Below are positions 1 through 8,504 of a DNA stretch of 64,000 bases, piece after piece. The notes under the pieces were generated by a model. The model was given only the letters and a program-made list of their open reading frames with translations. It had not been told where the DNA came from and made no database searches. Each line of letters starts with the position of its first letter. The first letter of the stretch is position 1. This stretch comes from an uncultured Schlesneria sp. GTDB taxonomy: Bacteria > Planctomycetota > Planctomycetia > Planctomycetales > Planctomycetaceae. The stretch lies in NCBI GenBank assembly GCA_903871875.1, contig CAIQIR010000060.1:33839-97838 (forward strand), written 5' to 3'. Made by a program: the position numbers and the translations under genes.

Positions 1-294
1 CAACAACAAGAGCCACCCGGCCACTAGCGTCGCGGCCGACACCACAAACAAAGCCGGCGCGATGCGGCGTGTGCGACGTTCCCAAAATCCCACGAACGTG
101 AATGTGCCGCGGTCCAAGTCTTTCAAGAGCAACGATGTGATCAAAAAGCCTGAAATGACAAAAAACACGTCGACACCGATGTAACCTCCAGAGCAACAAA
201 TTCCGGCGTGGAACAACACCACCGTTCCGACCGCAATCGCACGCAGGCCGTCGATGTCGGGCCGATATTGGTAGTTGGTGCTGGTGGGAGACAT
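1..294 (-). CDS. Acyltransferase 3 family protein (OafA/YrhL type), 5' part only
   Basis: This is the N-terminal 98 residues of a gene that runs off the left edge. The ATG is at 294-292 and the frame stays open to base 1. The start reads YRPDIDGLRAIAV, followed by LFHAG and GGYIGVDVFFVISGFLI, which are the hallmark segments of membrane acyltransferase 3 proteins: the first transmembrane helix with the catalytic-type His, then the GVDxFFVxSGFL stretch. Family members move acetyl or other acyl groups onto sugars of surface glycans at the inner membrane. It is the last visible gene of the minus-strand polysaccharide locus, so O-acylation of that glycan is the likely role (inference). The C-terminal half, including any SGNH domain, lies outside the window. 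Confidence 0.9.
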   Translation of the reverse strand, partial: MSPTSTNYQYRPDIDGLRAIAVGTVVLFHAGICCSGGYIGVDVFFVISGFLITSLLLKDLDRGTFTFVGFWERRTRRIAPALFVVSAATLVAGWLLLL

Positions 295-400
295 GATAAA
301 AAACTCTGTTCAAGTAAGCCCGAGCACGTGCAGTCTTGGGACTCTTGATCGATCGAATCCCTGAGTTGAAACGCCAAGGTTCGTCGGCAAGGACTCGTGC

Positions 401-1381
401 TTAGCTCTTCTTCCACCTGATGCGGTGCGTGACCCACTTCTTTAATTGAGCGGATCGTTCGGCCGATGCGAATCCAGTCAAATTGAAGATCAAATCGTAA
501 AGATAGGACTGTTTCGGCAAAAAGGAAGAATCCAGGGACTTGCAGCGCTGAACCAGACATTGGGCGAGACTGGGATTCGTCGGGAAAATATTTCTGGCAA
601 TGTGGAAATAACTGCTGGCGATCGCACGCTGATATTTGTCGGTAAGTCTTCCTTCGGCGGTCAACTGGGATTCGGCCTTTTTCACCACGGTCAAATGGCT
701 TTGAAAATAGCGTTCGCTGTTGCTCGTCGAAACCGTCACGTTTCCATATCGACGATAGATCGAATGGCATCCTGGTTGGTAGACAATTCGTTTCGTTCGC
801 ATGGCGACGCGCAGGAAGAAGTCACGATCTTGTGCGGCAGGAAGTGACTGATCCCAACCGTTTACGACGTCGACGACACCACGTCGAAACAGGAGTGCTG
901 CCGGTGAAACCCACCAATCTTGCAACAGCGAATAAAGCACATCCTCTTGTGTGCCAGAAACGGCCGGTTCCTCCAGCCACGCCGCTTGATCGGGAGGATG
1001 ATGCTGATGCCTCCAATCACCGTAAACGACGTCGGCGCCGGTCGCAATCAGACAATTCCGTTGACGCTCAAGCTTTTCCGGCAATAGATAGTCATCAGCG
1101 TCGAGAAACTGGATGAACTCGCCTTTTGATCGTTGATATCCGGTATTTCGAGCCGTACAGCCACCCGAGTTTGTTTGACAGATCAGGTTGATTCGATCGC
1201 CGTATTGTTGAAGCACTTGGCGACTGTTGTCCGTCGAACCATCATCGACAACGATCAATTCGACCCCTGAGGCCGTCTGATTAAGACAACTTTCGATGCA
1301 TTCGGCGATCCATTTTTCCGCGTTATAGCAGGGAATGACAACGCTGACTGATGGAACGTTACTCACTGAGGGGTCCGTCAT
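401..1381 (-). CDS. Glycosyltransferase family 2
   Basis: A 326-aa GT-A fold glycosyltransferase. Near the N-terminus are VVIPCYNAE and VVDDGSTD (nucleotide-sugar binding), then LDADDY, the DxD-type metal site, and later QDRDFFLR, the usual ED-like acceptor or catalytic-base region. An upstream extension of 30 residues is open, but the ATG at 1381 places the first beta strand (SVSVVIPCYN) about 11 residues in, as is normal for the family, so I use it. There is no signal peptide or membrane segment, so it should act on the cytoplasmic face on a lipid-linked acceptor. It lies downstream of an FkbM methyltransferase in the polysaccharide locus. The sugar donor cannot be told from sequence. Confidence 0.9.
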   Translation of the reverse strand: MTDPSVSNVPSVSVVIPCYNAEKWIAECIESCLNQTASGVELIVVDDGSTDNSRQVLQQYGDRINLICQTNSGGCTARNTGYQRSKGEFIQFLDADDYLLPEKLERQRNCLIATGADVVYGDWRHQHHPPDQAAWLEEPAVSGTQEDVLYSLLQDWWVSPAALLFRRGVVDVVNGWDQSLPAAQDRDFFLRVAMRTKRIVYQPGCHSIYRRYGNVTVSTSNSERYFQSHLTVVKKAESQLTAEGRLTDKYQRAIASSYFHIARNIFPTNPSLAQCLVQRCKSLDSSFLPKQSYLYDLIFNLTGFASAERSAQLKKWVTHRIRWKKS

Positions 1382-1612
1382 GGCTGGCGAATACGTGTCT
1401 GGCTGGGGGGCGCGTCGACGAGACGCCGTGGTTTTTGTGGAGAGGTGAGACCTCAGCCGACAGTCAGTCACGATGACCCGGACGACAACAAATGTCGCGT
1501 CAACTCACGGTTGCGGCGATTTCTTTCCGGAATCGGCCTGAATCAATTGTCGCGAGGCGTAGACGCAGTTGCATCGTCTCAAATGGGGCTCGTCCGTCAG
1601 CCACTCGCGCGT

Positions 1613-2257
1613 CTACTCGTAGATGCCGAACAGGAAGTATTGGTGACCTTCCAGAAATGTTTGGATCTGATGAAATGGCACGTGCCGCGTATTGTGAGGA
1701 TTCATTCCCACTTCGACTTCGATGAGGCCGATCTGCTGATTGACCAGCATGGACTTCGCACCTTCGAGCACCGCCAGATCGTGTCCTTCTGTATCGATTT
1801 TCAGGTAATCGATCCGCTCAATCTTCTTCTCAGCGCAATAGTCATCGACGGTGTCGACCATTACGTCGGTTGTTGTGGGCAATTGGCCGTTCGTGTCAGC
1901 TACTTGAAGTTGTGACATCGTACCACGCTGAGCCGACATTCGTCCCATTCCCTTGGATCGGCCTAATGCGACCTGCGAACAAAGAACGTTGGACAAGTGG
2001 CGAGTATTTGCTGTGAGAAGTTGAAAGTTTTCTGTAACCGGTTCGAAGCAATAAATCGTGCTGTGCGGGAAGTTTTGTCGAAACAGCAGTGCCGATTGGC
2101 CAACGTTGGCGCCAACATCCAAGACGAGACTGCATCGGTAGGATGGCAGGTGCAACTGAAGGTCACTAAACACATTCACGCCTTGCGGCAGCATGCGAAA
2201 GATGTGAGTGTTCGTAAGCCGTTCAACAACTCGTGCCAGTCTCTGTTTTAGGCTCAT
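1613..2257 (-). CDS. FkbM family SAM-dependent methyltransferase
   Basis: A 214-aa protein with the class I methyltransferase glycine-rich loop VLDVGANVGQS at about residues 45-55, an acidic strand end in IYCFEPV, and the FkbM signature DYLKIDTEGHDLAVLEGA in the C-terminal part. FkbM-type enzymes O-methylate sugars or polyketides. Between two GT2 genes in a polysaccharide locus, the likely role is methylation of a glycan hydroxyl (inference). The start is the ATG at 2257; the protein is compact and cytosolic. A 231-bp gap separates it from the next gene downstream, in which I see no convincing gene. Confidence 0.88.
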   Translation of the reverse strand: MSLKQRLARVVERLTNTHIFRMLPQGVNVFSDLQLHLPSYRCSLVLDVGANVGQSALLFRQNFPHSTIYCFEPVTENFQLLTANTRHLSNVLCSQVALGRSKGMGRMSAQRGTMSQLQVADTNGQLPTTTDVMVDTVDDYCAEKKIERIDYLKIDTEGHDLAVLEGAKSMLVNQQIGLIEVEVGMNPHNTRHVPFHQIQTFLEGHQYFLFGIYE

Positions 2258-2387
2258 GAGAAATTACCAACATCAAAAATGGCAAGCGGGTCAGATCGAG
2301 ACTGGAAATGGCCTGTCAGCCGACGACGCGAACAAATGACGACAACAGCCCCTGTCAGATGTCTCAACACCGAGTGGCCACAGCCCA

Positions 2388-3260
2388 TCAGGAAAAAGCG
2401 AGTCCCAGGTCTGACAATCGAAACTGGCATCGCTTGCCGACCCGCAGGCTTTGGACCGGTTTTCCACGCAGGGCTAAGCGGATCAAACTGCGGGCCTGTC
2501 GTTTTTTCAGCGATTTTAATGCCTGCAGAGATTCCGATTTCGGCAACGGGCAATTGGGTGATTCAAGTGCGTCACGTGCCAGACAATAATTGAGCTCAAG
2601 ATAAGAGAGATCTCGAATCCCCTGGACATATTCCTGACCACTATGTTCTCGCCACCAGATCAGGTCGCGAGGAAGCAGGACGACAGGGAATTTTGCGGAC
2701 AGTTTGAGCCAGGTCGTTGTGTCTCCCGAGTAGCGGACTTCGGCGAATCCGCCGCATTGCAGAAAACGCTCGCGGTGAAGAATCGTCCCTCCGGGACCGC
2801 AATCGAGAAGGCCGGCACCGAAGAAATGTTCGCGATAGGCTTCCAGCGGGTGCACTTCACAAGGGTAGGGTTTGTCGAGGCGTTTAGGCCGGCTTAATGC
2901 GAAAGCCGCTTGAGGATGTGCCTCCATCGCAGCGTGCATGAAATCCAGCGAGTAAGGATAGATGACGTCATCAGAATCGACGAATTTGACGTATTTCCCC
3001 GTCGCCAACGAGACGGCTCGATTGCGATTTGGATAGTCGCCCAAGTTCTGTGGATTCAAATGAACTTTCACGCGAGCATCGGTCTTCTCGTATTGGCGTG
3101 CAATCTCGACGGTGCCATCCGACGATCGATCATCGACGATAATCAATTCGAAATCCTGAAAGTGTGAATGAAGTACGCTTTCAATCGCTTCCGCGATATA
3201 GGGTTCCCTGTTGTAGGCCGTCATCAAGACGCTGATCTGAGGTGCGGGAGTCATATTCAT
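2388..3260 (-). CDS. Glycosyltransferase family 2
   Basis: A 290-aa GT2 enzyme. ISVLMTAYNREPYI lies at the N-terminus, followed by LIIVDDRSSDGT (nucleotide binding) and VKFVDSDDVIYP (DxD metal site). The central GPGGTILHRERF and SGDTTTWLKLSAKFP segments match the acceptor/base region of family members related to WcaA and SpsA. There is no membrane segment. ATG at 3260; a second ATG two codons downstream is equally possible. It sits between a GT4 and the FkbM methyltransferase in the locus and presumably adds one sugar to the repeat unit (inference). Confidence 0.9.
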   Translation of the reverse strand: MNMTPAPQISVLMTAYNREPYIAEAIESVLHSHFQDFELIIVDDRSSDGTVEIARQYEKTDARVKVHLNPQNLGDYPNRNRAVSLATGKYVKFVDSDDVIYPYSLDFMHAAMEAHPQAAFALSRPKRLDKPYPCEVHPLEAYREHFFGAGLLDCGPGGTILHRERFLQCGGFAEVRYSGDTTTWLKLSAKFPVVLLPRDLIWWREHSGQEYVQGIRDLSYLELNYCLARDALESPNCPLPKSESLQALKSLKKRQARSLIRLALRGKPVQSLRVGKRCQFRLSDLGLAFS

Positions 3261-3355
3261 TCTTTGATGAGGTCTTCCGATGCCAGGAACGAATCACGGT
3301 GACGGTGTTGTTCGCGGAGAGGTGAGGGAGCTCTTCGATGTCCCACGGCAGCCTG

Positions 3356-3370
3356 CCTTGGTCGCCAAGG
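3356..3370. other. Small perfect inverted repeat (6-bp stem, 3-nt loop)
   Basis: CCTTGG TCG CCAAGG lies in the 149-bp space between the GT4 stop (3410) and the following GT2 start (3260). It could be a weak hairpin in the polycistronic message. No T-tract follows on either strand, so I do not call it a terminator. Confidence 0.3.
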
Positions 3371-3409
3371 TGAACATGGACGGGGCTTAGAAACTGGTCT
3401 TAACTGGCT

Positions 3410-4690
3410 TCAGGAAACAGTTGAAAGAGGCGCCGTCCGTTTTGAACGGCCGACCGCCAACATCTCTCTCACCGATTCATTCAACCGGTTTCCAATTACT
3501 TTCCAGTCATATTGAGCGTCAATCAATTGGCGACCATTGACCTGAAGTTTTCGGAAGAGAGCGTCATCAGACAGCAACCTGAGTATGCCTTGGCCAAAGC
3601 TGTCCGCGTCATCTCGGATCAGGATGTCGCTGCCGTCCGTCGAATCGATCCCCTCTGCTCCGACCGTGGTGGAAACGACCGGATTGCCGAGTGTCATTGC
3701 TTCCAGGATCTTGATCCTGGTTCCGCTGCCTTCCAGAATGGGAGCCACCGCAATGCTAGTTCCGTGATACCAGGGAAGCACTACATCCACTTCGCCAATA
3801 AAATCAACGGCCGGATCGTTACGAAGTTCAGGAAATTCGCTTTCGGCTGCTCCCAGTCCAATCACGACCAGCCGTGCAGCAGTGTTGTTCTGTTTGATGT
3901 TCGGCCATACGTGCTTACGAAACCACTCCAGCCCGCGTCGGTTGGGTTCGTAGTTTAAGCTGCCGCAAAACAGAATCCGCTGATCCTCGCGCTTGTTCTG
4001 CCGTGTATCTTGAGGAAGGACTTCTGTTGCAATCCCGTTAGCGATCGAATAGCCCCGAATTGGTTTTGAATTCATGCTTTGGAATTGCTGGTGATCGATG
4101 TCGCTACATGCCCAATAGCCATCGACTTTACTGGCGAGCGAACTTTCGATTCCTTCGCACCATTTCGAAAGCTTGAGTTGTTGCTGGCGTTTTTCCAGGT
4201 TCGACTCGTTCTCGGCCAATCGGCGGTAGAGTGTTGAATCGACGTTGTAGGTATTCACCAGCCGCAGTGCATTGGGGTTCCAACGTTTCACGAGGGGAAC
4301 CGCGCTCAGAGTCTGCACGTGGTCAAAGATGACCATGTCGAATTGATGTTTCTGGCACAGATCCCTCAGGAGGTGCCAGAACTGAAGGACTTCGCTGGTT
4401 GCCGGCCCGCCCAGTGAACGACGCAGCCAGCGGTAGTGCAAGCTGGGGCCGATCCGAGCGGGGAATCGATCAAAGATTGTCTTGGGCGGCGGACTTTCCA
4501 GCGGGCTATGGACTGTCACATTTTTCGGAAATGTGTAACCCTCTTTTTCTCCTTGCAATTGCTCGAATTTCTGCGGAAAGATGGCGTGGACGTCATGCAC
4601 GCGTGCCAATTCTCGCAGGCAGAAAAACGATCGGCGGCCACCACGCGGAGGAAAGATCGGATGGGGGGTGACCTGCAAAATCCTGGCCAT
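3410..4690 (-). CDS. Glycosyltransferase family 4 (GT-B fold)
   Basis: A 426-aa GT-B enzyme. It starts MARILQVTPHPIFPPRGG, the N-terminal strand and substrate loop, and contains ILFCGSLNYEPNRRGLEWF at the start of the donor-binding half, VDFIGEVDVVLPWY, and the family E-x7-E region EGSGTRIKILEAMTLGNPVV. I choose the ATG at 4690 because the conserved fold begins there; an open extension further upstream would overlap the neighbouring gene and has no family similarity that I recognise. Members using this architecture transfer sugars from nucleotide donors in capsule synthesis. The donor is unknown. It follows the pyruvyltransferase gene after 52 bp, consistent with one operon. Confidence 0.9.
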   Translation of the reverse strand: MARILQVTPHPIFPPRGGRRSFFCLRELARVHDVHAIFPQKFEQLQGEKEGYTFPKNVTVHSPLESPPPKTIFDRFPARIGPSLHYRWLRRSLGGPATSEVLQFWHLLRDLCQKHQFDMVIFDHVQTLSAVPLVKRWNPNALRLVNTYNVDSTLYRRLAENESNLEKRQQQLKLSKWCEGIESSLASKVDGYWACSDIDHQQFQSMNSKPIRGYSIANGIATEVLPQDTRQNKREDQRILFCGSLNYEPNRRGLEWFRKHVWPNIKQNNTAARLVVIGLGAAESEFPELRNDPAVDFIGEVDVVLPWYHGTSIAVAPILEGSGTRIKILEAMTLGNPVVSTTVGAEGIDSTDGSDILIRDDADSFGQGILRLLSDDALFRKLQVNGRQLIDAQYDWKVIGNRLNESVREMLAVGRSKRTAPLSTVS

Positions 4691-4742
4691 TTCAAAAGCA
4701 GTCTGGAAAAGGATGAGAGCACACGGAAACCGAACACCAACG

Positions 4743-6032
4743 TTATTCGAGGTCCAAGTTCGCCCGCGAACTTGCCAGAATCGATGGCAAACGTTCACGA
4801 ACCTGAGCTTGTACGACCTTGGCACGTTGGATCGATCGGTCAAGGAAATCCACTGCCAGATCAACATTCTTGAACTGGTCGAGTGTGATGAACATGTCTC
4901 GCAGATCAAAATGGCGATAGAGTCCTTCGAACTTGCCTTGGTAAGCCAGTCCGAATACGGGAGTACCCACTGCCAGCGAAGCAATTGCGACGTGCATTCT
5001 TGCCGTGAACATCAGGTCCAGATTCGAGCAAATCGAACGGACTTCAATCGCTCGCATTGTCTCGGGGGGAATGAACGACGTATCACGAATCGGTGGTGGC
5101 AAGAGTTCGTTCAATTTACGCGAAAGCACAAAATCGCTGATGCTGCCAAACTTCTGGTTTTGATGATTGTCATGCGGCATGTGAGCAATCGCCAGATTTG
5201 GATGACGCTTACAAACCTTGGTCATGCATTCCGCGTACATCCCCAGCAACGCGTCTGGCTCCATATTAAAATGCGTGCAAAAGATCTCGTTGATGTTTAG
5301 ACCCAGGATGATTCGTCCGTTGGACCGATGTTGTTGTGCCCAGGCGGCCATCTTCATGGACAATGGGGCTGCGTGATCGGGCCGCAGCAGAAATGCCAAA
5401 TCAGCCGACAGACGCACGCGCCCTTCACCGACTTCTGATTCCAATCGTTCTTTCGAGAATGCGTCGCGGCAATAAAGCTTCACTGCCGGATTCAGTGACC
5501 GATATCCATTCAACACTTCCGGCGATTTGAATTGAGACATGCTGAAGCTGTTGATCGTGGTTCGCAGTCCCAGTTCGCAGGCCAAATTGGCCAGAGTGAA
5601 TCGGTGCAATACCACACCGGTGCCATAGGTTCCGTCGACAATGTCGGCACCCCAGATAAAGAAGTCTGTGAATTCGGATGCCAGTTCGACAAACTGCAAA
5701 TAGCTCTCGCCGTCCGGGTTGTGTTCCAGCGGAATGACGACCGTATCGGATCCCTCGATTTCATATTTCGCGTGTTCGCCGAGCGAGATGATGCAAACGC
5801 GGTCATAGCCCTGTTCCTGCAGTTCGCGAACGGTGGCGTGCAGTACGGCTTCATCACCCAGGTTGCCCGGGCTGGTCGTCGGAAGCAGTAGAGCCAGCTT
5901 TCCGGTCGTCTTGCGGGACTTGCGCAGTGCGCGGGCTCGTTCAAAAGCCTGTTTGATCAAACGTGGTGTGGCACGCCGCACCGATCGTTGATTCATGCGG
6001 AAATTGACGTACTTAATCAGTTTTAACAACAT
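4743..6032 (-). CDS. Polysaccharide pyruvyl transferase family protein
   Basis: A protein of about 429 aa with the polysaccharide pyruvyl transferase fold: LALLLPTTSPGNLGDEAVL near the N-terminus (the family GNxGDxA motif), a central DFFIWGADIVDGTYG segment, and a C-terminal RMHVAIASLAVGTPVFGLAY stretch with the conserved R-x-H. The family includes CsaB and WcaK, which add ketal-linked pyruvate from phosphoenolpyruvate to glycan sugars. The ATG at 6032 is preferred; an in-frame GTG at 6119 would add 29 Arg-rich residues. Context in the polysaccharide locus supports pyruvylation of the exported glycan (inference). Confidence 0.87.
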   Translation of the reverse strand: MLLKLIKYVNFRMNQRSVRRATPRLIKQAFERARALRKSRKTTGKLALLLPTTSPGNLGDEAVLHATVRELQEQGYDRVCIISLGEHAKYEIEGSDTVVIPLEHNPDGESYLQFVELASEFTDFFIWGADIVDGTYGTGVVLHRFTLANLACELGLRTTINSFSMSQFKSPEVLNGYRSLNPAVKLYCRDAFSKERLESEVGEGRVRLSADLAFLLRPDHAAPLSMKMAAWAQQHRSNGRIILGLNINEIFCTHFNMEPDALLGMYAECMTKVCKRHPNLAIAHMPHDNHQNQKFGSISDFVLSRKLNELLPPPIRDTSFIPPETMRAIEVRSICSNLDLMFTARMHVAIASLAVGTPVFGLAYQGKFEGLYRHFDLRDMFITLDQFKNVDLAVDFLDRSIQRAKVVQAQVRERLPSILASSRANLDLE

Positions 6033-6134
6033 GGACTCATACTTTCGCGATGCAATGACAACTGCGCGGGAGTGCAATCGATGCCGGGGCGCGGTCTTTC
6101 GAGCAGCGCGGGGATTCACGTAGAAAACGTTGTA

Positions 6135-7373
6135 CTAAAGATCTTCGTGTCGCCAATGATGAGGAAGCACGACATTTCCTCGTGACGGCAGACGGCCGGT
6201 GCCAAAGGGATCTCCCGCAACAACTTGGAAGCCGGCGGCGTTTTCGATCACGTCAAGGATTTCCAGCGATGCCAGAATTCCATCCGCGAATGAGACGTTC
6301 ATCGTGTAGCTTCCCTCGTTGAGAGGCAGAGCTGGCAACGTCAATACGATTTCGGCTTCGGGAGTATTGAGCGGATCAAAACGATGATCGACCACGCTGT
6401 TCGCAAACGAACAGATGCATTCCCCCGAAGGAGCGTAGATGCTGGCACGTGCTTCCAATTGCGTGATAGGGTCTTTGACCTTCAGCCGGAACCCGATCGA
6501 CAGGTCGTCGCCCGTTCGAGTGAATTCGGGGATGCGAATTGATTGCAAGCGGACTCGACCGTTTCCGGGACGAGTATTTTCGGCCGGTAGACTGTTCCCG
6601 CCGGTCGTCGTTTCCATGTATCGAGAAATTGTTTGGTTCACGCCGCCGTCGTAGACAATTGTGCCGCCTGACATCAACAATCCGCGTGTGCAAAGTCGTT
6701 CCACGGCGGCCATGTTGTGACTGACGAACAAGATGGTCCGCCCCCCTGCGGCGACGCTCGTCATTTTGCCCAGACACTTCTTTTGAAACTGGACATCTCC
6801 TACGGCCAAAACCTCGTCGACAATTAAAATCTCGGGTTCCAAATGGGCTGCGACGGCAAAGGCCAGACGAACATACATGCCGCTGCTGTACCGTTTCACC
6901 GGGGTATCGAGAAACCGTTCCACTTCGGCAAAATCAACGATTTCGTCAAACTTGCGTTTAATCTCGGCGCGAGACATTCCGAGAATCGCGCCATTCAGAA
7001 AGATATTTTCCCGGCCGGACAATTCAGGATGGAATCCCGTGCCCACCTCCAACAAACTGGCAATGCGCCCTCGAAGGTCAATTCGTCCTGCTGAAGGTTC
7101 GGTGATGCGACTGAGTAACTTCAACAGTGTCGATTTGCCGGAGCCATTTCGACCTATGATGCCGATCACTTCGCCGGGGGCGACGTGAAAGTTGACGTCC
7201 TTGATGGCCCAGAATTCGTCACGAGGTATTGGCGGTTCGCGGCGGTTTGCGAGTAGTCGAAAGGGCTTTTTGGCCGCGCGTATCAGCGTATCGCTTAGCT
7301 TTTCATACCGCGCGACGGATGCACTCTGATGACGCAGTACGTACTTCTTGCCCAGTCGGGAAACGTTAATCAT
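6135..7373 (-). CDS. wzt: Polysaccharide ABC transporter ATP-binding protein, Wzt-like with C-terminal glycan-recognition domain
   Basis: A 412-aa protein. Residues 1-250 form an ABC ATPase: Walker [10 protein letters not shown] (about 74-82), the capsule-type signature [14 protein letters not shown], Walker [13 protein letters not shown] and the switch His in FVSHN. Residues from about 260 onwards form a beta-rich C-terminal domain as in Wzt proteins of O-antigen/teichoic-acid exporters, where it binds the non-reducing end of the finished chain. The ATG at 7373 is used; a GTG three codons upstream is possible. The partner permease is the next gene upstream (7632-8504). Together they should export an undecaprenyl-linked glycan across the inner membrane. 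Confidence 0.92.
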   Translation of the reverse strand: MINVSRLGKKYVLRHQSASVARYEKLSDTLIRAAKKPFRLLANRREPPIPRDEFWAIKDVNFHVAPGEVIGIIGRNGSGKSTLLKLLSRITEPSAGRIDLRGRIASLLEVGTGFHPELSGRENIFLNGAILGMSRAEIKRKFDEIVDFAEVERFLDTPVKRYSSGMYVRLAFAVAAHLEPEILIVDEVLAVGDVQFQKKCLGKMTSVAAGGRTILFVSHNMAAVERLCTRGLLMSGGTIVYDGGVNQTISRYMETTTGGNSLPAENTRPGNGRVRLQSIRIPEFTRTGDDLSIGFRLKVKDPITQLEARASIYAPSGECICSFANSVVDHRFDPLNTPEAEIVLTLPALPLNEGSYTMNVSFADGILASLEILDVIENAAGFQVVAGDPFGTGRLPSRGNVVLPHHWRHEDL

Positions 7374-7534
7374 CGATCCCACTCATCTGCCAATGCCTTC
7401 ATCCGTATTTTCCTGCGTTCCAAATTCCAAACTTGTCAAATCGGTACCGCTGACGCGGCGATCGCGACCGACAATTGTCACACTACCGTGATTGCCCTAA
7501 CAAATCGTGAATGGGCCCTGACGTGTTCGCTCGT

Positions 7535-7550
7535 CAGCTCGGTCGAGCTG
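7535..7550. other. Inverted repeat in the wzm-wzt spacer
   Basis: CAGCTCG GT CGAGCTG (7-bp arms) lies in the 258-bp gap between the permease stop (7632) and the ATPase start (7373). Such a gap is long for a Wzm-Wzt pair, which are usually adjacent. The element could be an RNA hairpin affecting relative expression of the two subunits or a protein-binding palindrome. No T-tract follows. Confidence 0.3.
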
Positions 7551-7631
7551 CCAGACGCCCAGATGGTTGCCTTCTTCACGTGAAGTTATTGAGGGACGTA
7601 CGCCGTTTCAGGGACACAAAAGCGGGGACCA

Positions 7632-8504
7632 TCAAATGAGGTCCGCGAACGTTCGTTCCGTGCTGCGAAAGTACCGCACACCAGTAATCATGACGGCGAT
7701 TGTCACGGCGATGGAGATCAACAGCCCTGGCAAATATAACTCGGTGCCGTCGATGATGCACCACCGAAACCCATCTATCACACCCACCATCGGGTTCAGC
7801 GAATAAAGCATCCGCCAGTTTGCTGGCACGATGTCGCTGGGGATGCCGACAGGAGAGATATAGAGCCCCAATTGAACAATAAACGGAATGATGTAACGCA
7901 CATCTCTGAAACGGACGTTCAAGGCCGTGATGAGCAACCCAGCTCCCAATGAGCAAAGAATCGCCAACGTTAAAAACGCGGGCAGAAGCAGGATTTTCCC
8001 GGAGGGCATGAATCCATAAACCGCAAACATTCCCAGCAGCAGCCCAAATGCGATAAAAAAATCGACGACGGCGACGGCGATGGCGGCGGCGGGCATGATC
8101 ATTCGCGGGAAATAGACTTTGGTCACCAGGTTGGAATTGGCAATCAAGCTACCGCTTGCTTCCGTTAATGCGTTGGCGAACAACTGCCACGGCAAAAGTC
8201 CGCACATGACCAGAATGGGATAAGGCGCGTGTTCGCTCTGAACTTTGGCTAATCGCGCGAATACAAACGTAAAAATGATCATTGTCAGCAGAGGGCGGAC
8301 CACCGCCCAGGCAATTCCGATCACCGTCTGTTTGTACCGTACCAGAATGTCTCTCCATGCCAGAAACATGAAGAGTTCGCGATATCGGATTAAGTCGCGC
8401 CAATACTGGGCATTCGGCCGGTCAGCCTCGATCGAAAGTTGATAAGAATCGGTCACAGGTGGAATCACCGAAGCCCTCGTTGTTTGCTCCTCGGTTACCA
8501 TCAT
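7632..8504 (-). CDS. wzm: Polysaccharide ABC transporter permease (Wzm/ABC-2 family)
   Basis: A 290-aa integral membrane protein of the ABC-2 type. The amphipathic N-terminal segment (YWRDLIRYRELFMFLAWRD) and following RYKQTVIGIAWAVVRPLL are typical of Wzm/TagG/KpsM permeases, and six hydrophobic segments follow, including the conserved periplasmic YISPVGIPSDIVP region before the fifth segment. Its ATG (8504) overlaps the stop of the Wzc gene by four bases (ATGA), so the two are translationally coupled. It pairs with the Wzt ATPase to translocate a lipid-linked polysaccharide. Confidence 0.92.
   Translation of the reverse strand: MMVTEEQTTRASVIPPVTDSYQLSIEADRPNAQYWRDLIRYRELFMFLAWRDILVRYKQTVIGIAWAVVRPLLTMIIFTFVFARLAKVQSEHAPYPILVMCGLLPWQLFANALTEASGSLIANSNLVTKVYFPRMIMPAAAIAVAVVDFFIAFGLLLGMFAVYGFMPSGKILLLPAFLTLAILCSLGAGLLITALNVRFRDVRYIIPFIVQLGLYISPVGIPSDIVPANWRMLYSLNPMVGVIDGFRWCIIDGTELYLPGLLISIAVTIAVMITGVRYFRSTERTFADLI

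Noticed and set aside
141..770. 209-codon minus-strand frame
   Set aside because: It overlaps the acyltransferase and GT2 genes in another frame; no family match.
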